Shown piece after piece: positions 28,918 through 40,313 of a stretch of DNA of 64,000 bases; positions within the stretch are counted from its first letter, which is position 1; the number at the start of each line of letters is the position of its first letter. The notes beneath the pieces were generated by a model, which saw nothing but the letters and a program-made list of their open reading frames with translations, was not told the origin of the DNA and did no database searches. Position numbers and translations under genes: made by a program. Source of the stretch: Lachnospiraceae bacterium (GTDB lineage Bacteria; Bacillota_A; Clostridia; Lachnospirales; Lachnospiraceae); NCBI GenBank assembly GCA_028694115.1, contig JAQUUB010000007.1, positions 61,835 to 125,834 of the forward strand, given 5' to 3'.

Positions 28918-29661
28918 ATTTTGGCGAAATCTTGCTAAGAATTCCTTTGTTTTTTCTTTCTTGGGATATTCAAATATTTCTTTCGGAGTTCCTTCTTCTT
29001 CAATTACCCCCTCTGCCATGAATACTACGTGGCTTGATACTTCCTTTGCAAATGCCATTTCATGTGTTACCACTAACATCGTTAATCCTTCTTTTGCTAA
29101 TTTGCTCATTACATCTAGTACTTCTCCAACCATCTGAGGATCGAGTGCAGATGTCGGTTCATCAAAAAGCAGTATTTCAGGTTCCATTGCCAGTGCTCTT
29201 GCGATTGCAACTCTCTGCTTTTGTCCTCCTGATAATTGTCTTGGTTTTGCCATAATATAGCTTTCCATGCCCACCTTTTGTAGATTTTTCAGAGCATTCT
29301 CTTTTGCTTCTTCTCTTTTTTTGCCTGCAACCTTCATTTGCCCAACCACACAGTTTTCCAGAACCGTCATATGATTAAACAAATTAAAATTTTGAAATAC
29401 CATTCCTACTTGTTCTCTATATTTAGGAATGTTTACTTTCGCATCTGTGATATCCTTCTTATGGAAAAAAATATTTCCTGTGGTTGGTCTCTCCAGCAAA
29501 TTAATACACCGCAGCATTGTTGATTTTCCAGAACCCGATGCTCCTATTATCGATATAACATCTCCCGTTTGTACTTTGAAATCGATATCCTTTAGCACGA
29601 TGTGATTTCCAAAGTTCTTACCTAAATGAGATATTTCTAAAATTGTTTCTCTATCATTCAT
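28912..29661 (-). CDS. Polar amino acid ABC transporter ATP-binding protein
   Basis: 249 residues, GlnQ-like. Walker [10 protein letters not shown] at about 39-47, Q-loop FQNFNLF, signature [19 protein letters not shown], Walker [14 protein letters not shown] and VTHEMAFA switch. It powers uptake through the adjacent permease. It starts two bases upstream of nothing but the permease stop, so the two are tightly linked. Its stop codon lies within the convergent terminator. Confidence 0.95.
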   Translation of the reverse strand: MNDRETILEISHLGKNFGNHIVLKDIDFKVQTGDVISIIGASGSGKSTMLRCINLLERPTTGNIFFHKKDITDAKVNIPKYREQVGMVFQNFNLFNHMTVLENCVVGQMKVAGKKREEAKENALKNLQKVGMESYIMAKPRQLSGGQKQRVAIARALAMEPEILLFDEPTSALDPQMVGEVLDVMSKLAKEGLTMLVVTHEMAFAKEVSSHVVFMAEGVIEEEGTPKEIFEYPKKEKTKEFLARFRQNA

Positions 29662-29662
29662 A

Positions 29663-30439
29663 CTAGATTCCCCCCTTCCTCATCTGGTTCCCAATATCCA
29701 TCATATCTACTAATTCGTAATTATCATCTCCATCAATTACTTTTTCCCATGATCTAAGGAGTTTTGAGACAAGAATGGTCATCGTCAGGTAAATTACCAT
29801 AACAATAGCAGCGGATTCAAAGTATGTATAAAGAGCCCCCGATACGCTCTTATGTACAAAAAACAAATCCACAATGCTTATTACCGATAAAACAGAAGTA
29901 TCTTTTATATTAATAATTAAATTATTACCTATCTGTGGAAGTATGTTTCGGAATGCCTGCGGCAGTATAACATTCATCATTGCCTGAAAATGATTCATCC
30001 CAATCGCTTTTGCCCCTTCCATTTGCCCAGAATCTACAGAAATAATTCCTCCGCGAACTGATTCTGCCATATATGCCCCTGTATTAACGGATACAACAAG
30101 AAATGCTGCCTGCCACATTCCTAATTGAATTGCAAATAACTGTGACATGCCAAAATAAATAAATACAGCTTGTACAATCATTGGTGTTCCTCTAAATATC
30201 TCTATATAAGCCTTAAAAATAATTTGAACCATTTTTAAAAATAATATTTTTAAAAAGGAATCTCTGTTTTTATCCACTGGAATCGTTTGTACAATTCCTA
30301 CCATAAATCCTATCAGGCAACCAATTACAGTAGACACAAGTGCAATTACTAGTGTTGTTCCTGCTCCTTTTAAATAAGAGATTCCATAATTTTGTAATAT
30401 ATATACAATTCTTTCCCCAAAGTTCATATCTGATATCAT
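29663..30439 (-). CDS. Polar amino acid ABC transporter permease
   Basis: 258 residues, about five membrane helices, HisM/GlnP type. The first segment has [20 protein letters not shown], and the EAA loop that docks the ATPase is seen in [22 protein letters not shown]. The substrate comes from the neighbouring binding protein. Middle gene of three; GAGGG precedes the ATG at 30439. As only one permease is encoded, it should act as a homodimer. Confidence 0.95.
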   Translation of the reverse strand: MISDMNFGERIVYILQNYGISYLKGAGTTLVIALVSTVIGCLIGFMVGIVQTIPVDKNRDSFLKILFLKMVQIIFKAYIEIFRGTPMIVQAVFIYFGMSQLFAIQLGMWQAAFLVVSVNTGAYMAESVRGGIISVDSGQMEGAKAIGMNHFQAMMNVILPQAFRNILPQIGNNLIINIKDTSVLSVISIVDLFFVHKSVSGALYTYFESAAIVMVIYLTMTILVSKLLRSWEKVIDGDDNYELVDMMDIGNQMRKGGI

Positions 30440-30466
30440 AAATGTACCCTCGCAATTTACTTGAAA

Positions 30467-31324
30467 TTATTCTGATAAAGGTTGTGCTGAAATCGCCTCA
30501 TCCATCATGCTATTAAAATCATCCACTGTCATTTTCTCTAAAACACCATTGATTGCATTCAATAATTCTGTATTTCCCTTTTTCACGGATATTCCTATAT
30601 TGATTTCTTCTTCTGATACTTTAAACTTATCCTCTGACGCATTAAAATCTAAAAGTTTTAAATCTGGGTATGCAACACAAGCCGCCATAGCCGTTGGCAT
30701 ATCCGTAACAACTAAATCTGTTCTTCCACTCTCTAGTGCTACTAGCATTGATGGTGCAGATTCCTGAGCTGGCTGTATTTCCGCATTTTCAATTTGTGGA
30801 AGACACACATCATACCATATCGTACCTAATTGAGATGTACATGCAGCTCCAGCCAAATCCGCAACACCAGCTGCCTTCGCATATTTTCCATCTGCCTTTA
30901 CTAATCCTACAATTGACGCATAGTAATATGGTGATGAGAAGTCAACCATTTGCAACCTCTCAGATGTAATGGATTGTCCTGCAATGACACAGTCAATCGC
31001 ACCCGATTGAACTGCTGGTACTAGAGAATCCCAGTCAAGCTTCACAATCTGTAATTCATAACCTGCTTCTTCTGCAATTTTTTTTGCAATCATAACATCA
31101 TAACCATAGGCATAATCAGAACTATCATTAATTGCAACTGCTCCATTTGCGTCTGTCGGCTGAGTCCAGTTATATGGGGCATATCCACATTCCATTGCCA
31201 CCTTTAATACTTTTCCTTCTGTTTCTGTCTCTGTAGCCTGAGATGTTTTTTCTGCTGAGCCACAAGCTACAAGCGAAAATGCCATAGCAATTGTTAAAAT
31301 CATTGAAACTAGTTTCTTTTTCAT
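30467..31324 (-). CDS. Amino acid ABC transporter substrate-binding lipoprotein
   Basis: 285 residues. Lipoprotein signal with lipobox LVAC (Cys21), then a family 3 solute-binding domain: MECGYAPYNW, GYDVMIAKKIAEEAGYELQI, LDWDSLVPAVQSGAIDCVIAG, SERLQMVDFSSPYY. The Asp/Arg residues expected to clamp an amino acid are in place; the specific ligand is not readable. First gene of the transporter operon, with a strong promoter and a 5' hairpin. Confidence 0.94.
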   Translation of the reverse strand: MKKKLVSMILTIAMAFSLVACGSAEKTSQATETETEGKVLKVAMECGYAPYNWTQPTDANGAVAINDSSDYAYGYDVMIAKKIAEEAGYELQIVKLDWDSLVPAVQSGAIDCVIAGQSITSERLQMVDFSSPYYYASIVGLVKADGKYAKAAGVADLAGAACTSQLGTIWYDVCLPQIENAEIQPAQESAPSMLVALESGRTDLVVTDMPTAMAACVAYPDLKLLDFNASEDKFKVSEEEINIGISVKKGNTELLNAINGVLEKMTVDDFNSMMDEAISAQPLSE

Positions 31325-31354
31325 AATATTTCCTCCTATTTTCTACAAAGAATG

Positions 31355-31376
31355 GAGGAAGACCATCGTCTTCCTC
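31355..31376 (-). promoter_or_regulatory. Hairpin at the 5' end of the transporter mRNA
   Basis: GAGGAAGAC pairs perfectly with GTCTTCCTC around a 4-base loop, starting within about 10 bases of the predicted transcript start. With no T-run after it, it more likely stabilises or regulates the mRNA than terminates. Confidence 0.55.
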
Positions 31377-31390
31377 TTTGAATAACTTCT

Positions 31391-31419
31391 ATCATAGATA
31401 ATTCTTTACTTTTTGTCAA
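31391..31419 (-). promoter_or_regulatory. Promoter of the amino acid ABC transporter operon
   Basis: Perfect TTGACA (31414-31419), 17-base spacer, TATGAT (31391-31396) on the minus strand. Confidence 0.82.
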
Positions 31420-31486
31420 TATCTGTTCTACTTTTTATTATCTCCAATATATTCTAAGTCTAATCTCATATTTTCTAATTCTGCTA

Positions 31487-32602
31487 TTATAGACCATTTG
31501 AACTGATACCATTATTTAAACTAATGCTTTTTATATTTTCTTCATAGCTGTTTCCACTAATACTTTTACTGTTATCTTCTACATTTTTAAGAAATTCACT
31601 ATTATCTAAATCTTTAAAGGCATGCTTTCTGTGATATTCTTTCGTCGTTATGTCCTTCCATGTCTCACTTCTGTTCTTTGATAAAAACCGTGTGATCTGA
31701 TAACAATCAACCCAGATTTCATTATTACTTTCCTTTTGTGATTCATCAAAAATTAGTTGTAATCCCCAATGTAGATGAGAGGTGTCAATATTATTTACAT
31801 TTTCCTTTGTACTATAGCCCGTGTGGCCTATATACCCGATGACATCTCCTGATTGTACTACGCTTCCTTCTTTCAATGATTTGTTATATGGAAAATTCTG
31901 ACGCATATGAGCATAATAATAATACCTCTTTTTGTCAAAACTTCTAATCCCTATTCTCCATCCACCATACTGATTCCATCCAATTGCTTCTACCGTTCCT
32001 GATTCAATCGCAATAATTGGTGTACCCGTCTGTCCCATTAGGTCATGACCTAGATGTTCTCTTTTAAAGCCATATGATCTAGAACTTCCAAAATCATCAT
32101 AGTCACTGTAATCATATCCCATTGCAATCGGAGAATATGCCTTTAATCCATAACAACGATGCCATTCATTATCTAATTCGATTTCATACTCTCCAACCAA
32201 GCCCCCAAGCACAGCGCTATAGGCCTCTAAATAATATGAATAATATTTTGGGGAGGGTAGTAAGGATTCTATCGTTCCTTCTTTATCTATTAATTTCTGT
32301 GCTAACTCATCTAAATCTTTTCCCCTATACTTAGAAAAGTTCCCACCATATTTTACTGCAAGAAAAGACAGCATTTCTATCCAATCTAAATGTACTTCCT
32401 GCTGGTAGGTTTTCTTATCCCACTCATATGCTCTTTGTAAAGCTTCATAGGAAACATTAAAATCTACCCACTTGATGTAATCTTCTTGATTTCCAAAATA
32501 AGTTTCCACAGAACGATGTGTCTTATATAAATAGCTTCCTATAAAGATGAGGATCATAGCTACTTCTAGTAAAATAATCGGGTAATATTTTATTTTTTTC
32601 AT
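31487..32602 (-). CDS. Membrane-anchored M23 (LytM-type) peptidase
   Basis: 371 residues. One N-terminal membrane helix (about 7-24) leaves the rest outside the cell. The LytM domain, about 175-290, has the zinc motifs H183LGHD187 and SHLHWG (H276, H278), so it should be an active endopeptidase on peptidoglycan cross-bridges or stems. Residues 40-150 are a family-unspecific helical region; the last 70 are Ser/Asn-rich. Sporulation proteins such as SpoIIQ share this layout but usually lack a complete zinc site. Upstream is the GT-C gene terminator; the promoter was not identified. Confidence 0.88.
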   Translation of the reverse strand: MKKIKYYPIILLEVAMILIFIGSYLYKTHRSVETYFGNQEDYIKWVDFNVSYEALQRAYEWDKKTYQQEVHLDWIEMLSFLAVKYGGNFSKYRGKDLDELAQKLIDKEGTIESLLPSPKYYSYYLEAYSAVLGGLVGEYEIELDNEWHRCYGLKAYSPIAMGYDYSDYDDFGSSRSYGFKREHLGHDLMGQTGTPIIAIESGTVEAIGWNQYGGWRIGIRSFDKKRYYYYAHMRQNFPYNKSLKEGSVVQSGDVIGYIGHTGYSTKENVNNIDTSHLHWGLQLIFDESQKESNNEIWVDCYQITRFLSKNRSETWKDITTKEYHRKHAFKDLDNSEFLKNVEDNSKSISGNSYEENIKSISLNNGISSNGL

Positions 32603-32645
32603 AGAAATTCCTTTTATGGATTTCTATATATTACTATATTATTTA

Positions 32646-32684
32646 AATAATTATGATAAGAAATAAATACTTATCATAATTATT
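32646..32684 (-). terminator. A/T-rich 15-bp hairpin after the GT-C genes
   Basis: AATAATTATGATAAG (32646-32660) pairs perfectly with 32670-32684 around a 9-base loop. It is all but free of G/C and only a short T-rich run follows, so termination may be partial, with some transcription reaching the M23 gene. Confidence 0.5.
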
Positions 32685-32712
32685 CAGATATGCATGTATT
32701 CACTAGCTTATC

Positions 32713-34521
32713 TCACTCTTCATTATTTCTAAATCCATCCCTGATTGAATCCCCTCGATTTGTCCAATAAATCATATTCTCGCCATAATTTGTCGCCGGG
32801 AAAAATTCATACCCTGTCGGCCCACCGGCATCTATCGGATAGTAAATTGTGATTCCATTCATATCTGCACTATTCATGTCCAAAGTCGGGTAATCTTTCT
32901 GTTTCAGCAAGTAAGAGCTGTCCTGTATTACCGCCCTGAATAGATAATAATCCTCCTTCATGACATCATATGTCGAATAACTTACTACAAGTAGTATAGC
33001 CAACGCGCAGGTACTACCTGCTATGCTACAAAACAATTTCTTATGTTTCTCACCATTGCCACGCGACAGATTTGCTGCAGCAAGGATAGGAATGGTCAAT
33101 ATATATGCATATCCATATCGGATCAAGGGTGAGGAAAACAGCCAAAATGTAAAACCTGCCAACATGACTGCATTTAGAATCAGAAGCTGAAGCTTTTTCG
33201 TGCTCTTATCCTTTATCATGATAAACAAATCCCATATCACCATAAAAAACAATGGAATCGCTGTCACTAACCCCGCAGAAGAATATATTTTTTCCGTTTT
33301 TGACTGACCTTCCCACCATGTAGGAAACCATTCGAAAATATTCTGTGATATCAAATTTCTATCAAATACGTGTCGTGCATATACTTTTATATCTGTTGCA
33401 TCTGCAATTACGGTACTTTTTGGAATTTTCCAGTCCACTGTGAAAAGATCCAGTCCTGCAAACGGATAAATAAACCAGCCTGAAATAATAAAATTTCTAA
33501 TGAGATATGGTATGAAAATCAACAAGCCTATTGTAATACAAACTCCTACCTGCTTCCATTTTTTATCTTTAATTAACAAATATGCTGGCCATATAGCTAT
33601 CAACATCATGGTTACCGCAGATAATTTTAGAGAAACTGTAAATACGGCCACGATTGCAATCAAAATATAAATAAACGCATCATACTCCTGTTCCTCAAAC
33701 TGATAAAAGGATTCTATAACCATCCACATGATGAGATATACCGTAGGATAATCGGTGGTCGGAGATATGATTTCCTTTAAGATGATTAGTGTATACACGA
33801 AAGGTGCCACACGGCAAATATTGCTGGCAATATGCTTTATATTAAAATTCCTTACAATACCAATCACTGCATACACACAGATAAGAGCCGCTATAAATCC
33901 TTGCCCAGCATGTAACGACTGTCCAAAGATATCCTTCATACTGTAAAGGGCAATAAAGGAAAAGAAGCTACTATTATATCCAAGTCTGTCTAACAAATTT
34001 GCAATACCTTTTACAGCACCATATTCCTCAATCCAGCGTATATTCTGTGCATGGTATAGACCAGTATCAGCCATAAAATTAGTATTGGAACAAAAATAAG
34101 CAATTCCAAGTATTCCCAAAACGCAAATCATTGTGTAGATCATATCAATCTTTTTTATTTTCATTGACAGCAGTTTTTGGAAAGCCAGACGGTAATACTC
34201 CCTGTCTATCCATAAAAACACGAAGCAGACTATCAGCATTAATAAATTTGCTAATACACCGACACCACTAAACAGACTGAAATATCCAGCATAGGCGGTC
34301 GTAACTGCTATACCAGCTATGATTCTGGTCACCGGACAGATTCTCTTCTGGTATTTCATAAAAGAAGCAAACCTGTTTACACAAAAAGTACCAAGGATAA
34401 ACGTCGTCAATAGTATATAAATCCAGTTTAGTAAAACACTAATCACATTTAATTCCTCCATAAATTTTCTTTCCATAAGTTTCACGTCAATATCCTGAAA
34501 CATAGAGCGAATAACACCCAT
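32713..34521 (-). CDS. Polytopic membrane protein, probable GT-C-type
   Basis: Up to 602 residues with roughly 12 membrane helices and a C-terminal extracytoplasmic segment. I do not recognise a named family. Size, topology and tandem position with a PMT-like protein suggest a lipid-linked sugar glycosyltransferase or related surface-glycan protein; SNTNFMADTGLYHAQNIRW after an early helix may be the acidic catalytic loop of GT-C enzymes. The ATG at 34521 is three bases after the previous stop but has no ribosome site; a GTG at 34446 has GGAGG eight bases upstream and would start right at the first helix, so it may be the true start. Confidence 0.65.
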   Translation of the reverse strand: MGVIRSMFQDIDVKLMERKFMEELNVISVLLNWIYILLTTFILGTFCVNRFASFMKYQKRICPVTRIIAGIAVTTAYAGYFSLFSGVGVLANLLMLIVCFVFLWIDREYYRLAFQKLLSMKIKKIDMIYTMICVLGILGIAYFCSNTNFMADTGLYHAQNIRWIEEYGAVKGIANLLDRLGYNSSFFSFIALYSMKDIFGQSLHAGQGFIAALICVYAVIGIVRNFNIKHIASNICRVAPFVYTLIILKEIISPTTDYPTVYLIMWMVIESFYQFEEQEYDAFIYILIAIVAVFTVSLKLSAVTMMLIAIWPAYLLIKDKKWKQVGVCITIGLLIFIPYLIRNFIISGWFIYPFAGLDLFTVDWKIPKSTVIADATDIKVYARHVFDRNLISQNIFEWFPTWWEGQSKTEKIYSSAGLVTAIPLFFMVIWDLFIMIKDKSTKKLQLLILNAVMLAGFTFWLFSSPLIRYGYAYILTIPILAAANLSRGNGEKHKKLFCSIAGSTCALAILLVVSYSTYDVMKEDYYLFRAVIQDSSYLLKQKDYPTLDMNSADMNGITIYYPIDAGGPTGYEFFPATNYGENMIYWTNRGDSIRDGFRNNEE

Positions 34522-34524
34522 TTT

Positions 34525-36060
34525 CTAATATATTTCATATACAGTCGCACGGTAAGCAACATATAGTCTATCATAGCTTGATAAGTTACTATTCGCTTTA
34601 TATATTTTTTGAGTTAAGTCATCTATTGTACAATCAAGGGGAAGATACACAACTAGTTTATCCGTGTTTCTTACTTTATTATCAAATTCTGTTTCATTAC
34701 TCATATCTACTACATAAATATTTTTATATTTACTTAATTCCATAAAATTCTCTAAATCAATACTTGCGTCTACCACACATACCGTATCGGAATTTTCATC
34801 AGCGAGTCGTAACATTTCCAGCTTACTTGTATCTGTAATATTAGATTTTAATTGTAGATACATCGGGCTCAAAACTATTGCCGTTAAAATAACATACATA
34901 ACTGTTTCTGAACTAAATATATTTTTAAAAATCATATGCAATGTCCCTACCAAAAGAAAAATTAACACCAGAAAAATGGGTGCAAAGTATCGGTCGCATA
35001 GATAGGGTGTTATCATAGATACAACAATATAGTAACTCAAAGCTATAAATAAAAACATTCCCCCTATTAAAACGTCTGAACTATTTATACGAAACTGTTT
35101 CTTTACGATTTTTACGATTACAAAGCAGACTATGATAAATAGGAACAACTTGAAGTTTGAACCAAATACTTCTTTATTAATTTCTACATAAATCGTTAGC
35201 AGACGTTCTTTTACTCTATTTAAACCAAATATATTATCAACAGCAGTTGAACCTACCTCTCCTCCAAATAAATGCTTTATTGTGGCAGGAAAAATAAGAA
35301 ATGCTGTTGTCATACTACCCAACATCGTTATGGCGTATCCTAATACTTCTTTAATATGGCTCGTGAAAAGCAAGTAAATGCAAAAATATACTGCAAGAAA
35401 AAAAGCAAATAACAGATAATAATACTGCGTTAGTGCTCCCAAAATTGTTGTAATGAACAAGGCAATAAAAAAAGATTTGTTTTTTATTTTCTCATTAAAA
35501 AATTTAATATGGAGCAGCAAAGCTAATGAAGTGAAAATTTGTTGTACCATATACATGCGTAAAAACATCATCTGTGTTATTACGGCAATCGAACCTATAT
35601 ATGCCATTACAGTAATAAAAGGCAACCACTTATTATTTTTAAATATAAGTGTTGCAATTTTATACACTATAATTTCTATAATCAAAAGCGCGACTATATT
35701 AATAGATAACGCAAACCATTTAGAGAATACACCCGGGAAAAATGAACAGATTGTATGCAACAATGTATGATAAAATGGTGGATGTGTATCACTTGCCTGA
35801 TTTGCCCATACCATTGCATAATCAAATCTATGTCCTGCTTGTACTGTAAGTGGTTTTACAAAATCATATCCTTGATACCATGTATTTGGCTGGAATTTAA
35901 AAGATAAGCCTGTAGGATTATTTGCAGCTGTATACGAAAGAACTTCATCATAATAAAGGTATTCTTTATGATTTCCATAGTAAATCATAATTATTACGGA
36001 TAAAACCATAATAACTCCCATTATGCATCCATTTTTCTTATTTTTTAGTAATTCTTTCAC
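34525..36060 (-). CDS. PMT/ArnT-like GT-C glycosyltransferase
   Basis: 511 residues, starting at GTG with AAGGAAAAC upstream. About 11-13 membrane helices. The first outer loop has HKEYLYYDEVLSYTAANNPTG, with the Asp-Glu expected for GT-C catalysis, and SDTHPPFYHTLLH matches the HPP motif of the PMT_2/ArnT group. Such enzymes transfer sugars from polyprenyl-phosphate donors to lipids or proteins at the outer membrane face. Acceptor unknown. First of two genes in one transcript. Confidence 0.8.
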   Translation of the reverse strand: MKELLKNKKNGCIMGVIMVLSVIIMIYYGNHKEYLYYDEVLSYTAANNPTGLSFKFQPNTWYQGYDFVKPLTVQAGHRFDYAMVWANQASDTHPPFYHTLLHTICSFFPGVFSKWFALSINIVALLIIEIIVYKIATLIFKNNKWLPFITVMAYIGSIAVITQMMFLRMYMVQQIFTSLALLLHIKFFNEKIKNKSFFIALFITTILGALTQYYYLLFAFFLAVYFCIYLLFTSHIKEVLGYAITMLGSMTTAFLIFPATIKHLFGGEVGSTAVDNIFGLNRVKERLLTIYVEINKEVFGSNFKLFLFIIVCFVIVKIVKKQFRINSSDVLIGGMFLFIALSYYIVVSMITPYLCDRYFAPIFLVLIFLLVGTLHMIFKNIFSSETVMYVILTAIVLSPMYLQLKSNITDTSKLEMLRLADENSDTVCVVDASIDLENFMELSKYKNIYVVDMSNETEFDNKVRNTDKLVVYLPLDCTIDDLTQKIYKANSNLSSYDRLYVAYRATVYEIY

Positions 36061-36105
36061 TTGTTTTCCTTCTTTTTTATTATGTATTGTAAATCAGCTT
36101 TTATT

Positions 36106-36134
36106 AGAATATCATAAAAATGCTTCCTATACAA
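36106..36134 (-). promoter_or_regulatory. Probable promoter of the GT-C genes
   Basis: TTGTAT (36129-36134), 17-base spacer and TATTCT (36106-36111) on the minus strand. Moderate match in AT-rich DNA, 45 bases from the GTG start. Confidence 0.5.
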
Positions 36135-36192
36135 TCCCTGTAAACAAGGTGATAACAGTATCCGAAAAGATTGTTTCCATACTTGGCACATT

Positions 36193-36231
36193 AAAAACCG
36201 CAATCCCTATTTTTAAGGAATTGCGGTTTTT
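36193..36231 (-). terminator. Terminator of tuf
   Basis: AAAAACCGCAAT (36193-36204) pairs perfectly with ATTGCGGTTTTT (36220-36231); on the minus strand the stem ends in a T-run. 32 bases after the tuf stop. Confidence 0.88.
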
Positions 36232-36262
36232 ATATTTAATCTTATGATTTCAAAAAATCAAC

Positions 36263-37456
36263 TTATTTAATGATTGTAGCAACACGACCTGATCCAACTG
36301 TACGTCCACCTTCACGAATAGCGAATGTAAGACCCTGCTCCATAGCGATTGGGTGGATCAATTCGATTGTCATTTCAATGTTATCACCAGGCATACACAT
36401 TTCTGTACCAGCTGGTAAATTACATACACCAGTTACATCAGTTGTTCTGAAGTAGAACTGTGGTCTGTAGTTGTTGAAGAAAGGAGTATGACGTCCACCT
36501 TCATCTTTAGTTAATACGTAAACCTGAGCGGTAAAGTTTGTATGACATTTAACTGTACCTGGTTTAATAAGAACCTGGCCTCTTTCGATTTCTTCTCTCT
36601 TAACACCACGAAGTAATGCACCAATGTTATCACCAGCACGACCTTCGTCAAGAAGTTTACGGAACATTTCAATACCTGTTACAGTAGTTTTTGTTGATTC
36701 TTCTTTAATACCAACGATTTCAACTTCTTCATTTACATGAAGAATACCACGCTCTACTCTACCTGTAGCAACTGTTCCACGACCTGTAATCGTAAATACG
36801 TCTTCGACTGGCATTAAGAATGGTTGATCTGTAGCACGCTGAGGATCTGGAATCCAGCTGTCAACAGCACTCATTAATTCCATGATTTTGTCTCCCCATT
36901 CTCCTGTAGGATCTTCAAGAGCTTTTAAAGCTGATCCCTGGATAACTGGAGTATCATCTCCTGGGAATTCATATTCTGATAATAAGTCTCTGATTTCCAT
37001 TTCTACTAATTCAAGTAATTCTGAATCATCAACCATATCACATTTGTTCATGAATACTACGATGTAAGGTACACCAACCTGACGAGAAAGTAAGATATGC
37101 TCTTTAGTCTGAGCCATAACTCCGTCAGTAGCAGCAACTACAAGGATAGCACCATCCATCTGAGCAGCACCTGTAATCATGTTCTTTACATAATCAGCAT
37201 GTCCTGGGCAGTCAACGTGTGCGTAATGTCTGTTTTCTGTTTCATATTCAACGTGAGCTGTTGAAATAGTAATACCACGTTCTCTTTCTTCTGGAGCTTT
37301 ATCGATATTAGCAAAATCTACTGCTTCGTTACCAGCAACTCTTTCTGCAAGAGTTTTTGTAATAGCAGCTGTTAAAGTTGTTTTACCATGATCAACGTGA
37401 CCGATAGTTCCAATGTTACAATGTGGCTTGTTTCTTTCAAATTTAGCTTTAGCCAT
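36263..37456 (-). CDS. tuf: Elongation factor Tu
   Basis: 397 residues. G1 GHVDHGKT, G2-G3 region RGITIST and [17 protein letters not shown]4 NKCD, then beta-barrel domains II ([13 protein letters not shown]) and III ending TIIK. It delivers aminoacyl-tRNA to the ribosome. It is downstream of fusA but has its own promoter and hairpin leader, so its level can exceed that of EF-G. Confidence 0.98.
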   Translation of the reverse strand: MAKAKFERNKPHCNIGTIGHVDHGKTTLTAAITKTLAERVAGNEAVDFANIDKAPEERERGITISTAHVEYETENRHYAHVDCPGHADYVKNMITGAAQMDGAILVVAATDGVMAQTKEHILLSRQVGVPYIVVFMNKCDMVDDSELLELVEMEIRDLLSEYEFPGDDTPVIQGSALKALEDPTGEWGDKIMELMSAVDSWIPDPQRATDQPFLMPVEDVFTITGRGTVATGRVERGILHVNEEVEIVGIKEESTKTTVTGIEMFRKLLDEGRAGDNIGALLRGVKREEIERGQVLIKPGTVKCHTNFTAQVYVLTKDEGGRHTPFFNNYRPQFYFRTTDVTGVCNLPAGTEMCMPGDNIEMTIELIHPIAMEQGLTFAIREGGRTVGSGRVATIIK

Positions 37457-37506
37457 TTTTAAAGTCCTCCTCTAAATATGCGTTATTTACGCCTTAATTT
37501 ATTTAC

Positions 37507-37568
37507 GAGTATCGCACCAGGAGTGCGATACTCACTGGTTATTATTGTTGTGTGAATTCATGATTCAC
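37507..37568 (-). promoter_or_regulatory. Two hairpins in the tuf leader
   Basis: GAGTATCGCAC (37507-37517) pairs perfectly with 37523-37533 around a 5-base loop; GTGAAT/ATTCAC (37552-37568) forms a second, smaller one. No T-run follows on the tuf strand. They lie between the tuf promoter and the ribosome site, so they belong to the mRNA leader. Confidence 0.55.
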
Positions 37569-37588
37569 AATTTACCCGTCTACTCATG

Positions 37589-37617
37589 ATTATATTTCAA
37601 ATGCATTAGTTTTTCAA
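37589..37617 (-). promoter_or_regulatory. Promoter of tuf
   Basis: TTGAAA (37612-37617), 17-base spacer and perfect TATAAT (37589-37594) on the minus strand, in the fusA-tuf gap. Confidence 0.78.
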
Positions 37618-37653
37618 GTATTTTTTGCACGTTATTTGGTGCATTTTTCCTAC

Positions 37654-39771
37654 TTATTTTGAATGATTTGCCAAAACCTTTTCCTGAACTGACTTAGGAA
37701 CTTGCTCATATTTCTCGAAGAACATTGAGTAGTTTCCACGTCCCTGAGTTCTAGAACGTAAGTCTGTAGAGTATCCAAACATTTCAGATAGAGGAACAAA
37801 ACCTTTTACAAGTTTTCCACCGCCGATATCTTCCATACCTTCGATACGTCCACGACGTGAGTTAATATCACCAATAACATCACCCATATATTCTTCAGGC
37901 ATTGTTACTTCTACTTTCATGATAGGCTCAAGTAATACAGGAGATGCTTTCTGCATAGCATCTTTAAAAGCCATGGATCCAGCAATGTGGAATGCCATTT
38001 CAGATGAATCGACTTCATGGTAAGATCCATCATAAACAGTAGCATGAACACCAACAACAGGGAATCCTCCAAGGATACCTGATTTCGTAGCTTCTTCGAT
38101 ACCTTCACCAACTGCAGGGATATATTCCTTAGGAATAGAACCACCAACAACACTTGATTCGAATTTGAATAGTTCATCACCATTCGCATCCATAGGCTCA
38201 AATTTAACCTTACAATGTCCGTACTGTCCACGTCCACCTGACTGTTTTGCATATTTACTATCAATATCAACTGATTTTGTGAACGCTTCTTTGTATGCAA
38301 CCTGAGGTGCACCAACATTCGCTTCAACCTTAAATTCACGTAAAAGTCTGTCTACAATGATTTCAAGATGAAGTTCACCCATACCAGCAATAATTGTCTG
38401 ACCTGTTTCCGTATCTGTATGAGCACGGAAAGTAGGATCTTCTTCAGCAAGTTTTGCTAATGATTCACCAAGTTTACCCTGGCTTGCTTTTGTCTTAGGT
38501 TCAATAGCAAGTTCGATAACTGGTTCTGGGAATTCCATAGACTCAAGAATAACTGGAGCCTTTTCATCACAGATTGTATCACCAGTACCTGTTACTTTAA
38601 ATCCAACAGCTGCAGCAATATCTCCGGAATAAACTTTATCAAGTTCTTCTCTCTTATTTGCATGCATCTGTAAGATACGTCCTACACGTTCTTTCTTTCC
38701 TTTTGTTGCATTTAATACATAAGATCCAGAATTCAATGTTCCGGAATACACACGGAAGAATGCCAGCTTACCAACAAATGGATCGGCCATAATCTTGAAT
38801 GCAAGTGCTGCAAAAGGTTCTTCATCAGAAGAATGTCTCTCAATTTCATTGCCATCTAAGTCTGTTCCCTGAATTGCTGGGATGTCAACTGGTGAAGGCA
38901 TAAATTCAAGAACTGCATCAAGTAATTTCTGAACACCCTTATTTCTGTAAGCTGTACCACAGCATACAGGAATTGCTGCACATTCACATGTAGCTTTTCT
39001 AAGAGCTTTTTTCATTTCTTCAACAGAAGGTTCTTCACCCTCTAAATACATCATCATTAATTCATCATCTAATTCACAAACTTTTTCTACTAATTCTGCG
39101 TGATAAAGCTCTGCTTCATCTTTCATATCATCAGGAATTTCAACGATAGAGATGTCTTCGCCTTTTTCATCATTGTAGATATATGCCTGCATTTCAAATA
39201 AATCAATAATTCCTGTAAAATCATCTTCCTTACCAATTGGTAACTGAAGACAAATAGCATTTTTACCTAGTCTTTTTCTAATCTGATCAACTGCAGCGTA
39301 GAAATTAGCGCCTAAGATGTCCATTTTATTAATGAATGCCATTCTAGGTACGTTATAGGTATCAGCCTGACGCCATACGTTTTCTGACTGTGGCTCAACA
39401 CCACCCTTTGCACAGAAAACACCAACAGCGCCATCAAGAACACGTAGAGAACGTTCCACTTCTACTGTGAAGTCAACGTGTCCAGGTGTATCAATAATAT
39501 TGATACGATGTTCTTCTGCGCCTGGAGCTTTTTCATTCTCTTTTTGTAATGTCCAATGGCATGTTGTAGCAGCTGAAGTAATGGTAATACCTCTTTCTTG
39601 TTCCTGCTCCATCCAGTCCATGGTTGCAGTACCTTCATGTGTATCACCGATTTTATAATTTACACCGGTATAGAATAAGATACGTTCTGTAAGAGTTGTC
39701 TTACCTGCATCGATATGAGCCATAATACCAATGTTTCTGGTTCTCTCTAATGGATATTGTCTTCCAGCCAA
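37654..39771 (-). CDS. fusA: Elongation factor G
   Basis: 705 residues. G1 [20 protein letters not shown] (G2), DTPGHVDFT (G3), NKMD (G4), followed by domains II-V; the [22 protein letters not shown] stretch marks domain V. It drives translocation and, with RRF, recycling. Not the shortened RF3- or TetM-like paralogue. It is 14 bases after rpsG. Confidence 0.98.
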   Translation of the reverse strand: MAGRQYPLERTRNIGIMAHIDAGKTTLTERILFYTGVNYKIGDTHEGTATMDWMEQEQERGITITSAATTCHWTLQKENEKAPGAEEHRINIIDTPGHVDFTVEVERSLRVLDGAVGVFCAKGGVEPQSENVWRQADTYNVPRMAFINKMDILGANFYAAVDQIRKRLGKNAICLQLPIGKEDDFTGIIDLFEMQAYIYNDEKGEDISIVEIPDDMKDEAELYHAELVEKVCELDDELMMMYLEGEEPSVEEMKKALRKATCECAAIPVCCGTAYRNKGVQKLLDAVLEFMPSPVDIPAIQGTDLDGNEIERHSSDEEPFAALAFKIMADPFVGKLAFFRVYSGTLNSGSYVLNATKGKKERVGRILQMHANKREELDKVYSGDIAAAVGFKVTGTGDTICDEKAPVILESMEFPEPVIELAIEPKTKASQGKLGESLAKLAEEDPTFRAHTDTETGQTIIAGMGELHLEIIVDRLLREFKVEANVGAPQVAYKEAFTKSVDIDSKYAKQSGGRGQYGHCKVKFEPMDANGDELFKFESSVVGGSIPKEYIPAVGEGIEEATKSGILGGFPVVGVHATVYDGSYHEVDSSEMAFHIAGSMAFKDAMQKASPVLLEPIMKVEVTMPEEYMGDVIGDINSRRGRIEGMEDIGGGKLVKGFVPLSEMFGYSTDLRSRTQGRGNYSMFFEKYEQVPKSVQEKVLANHSK

Positions 39772-39785
39772 GGTAATTTCCTCCT

Positions 39786-40313
<528 letters not shown>

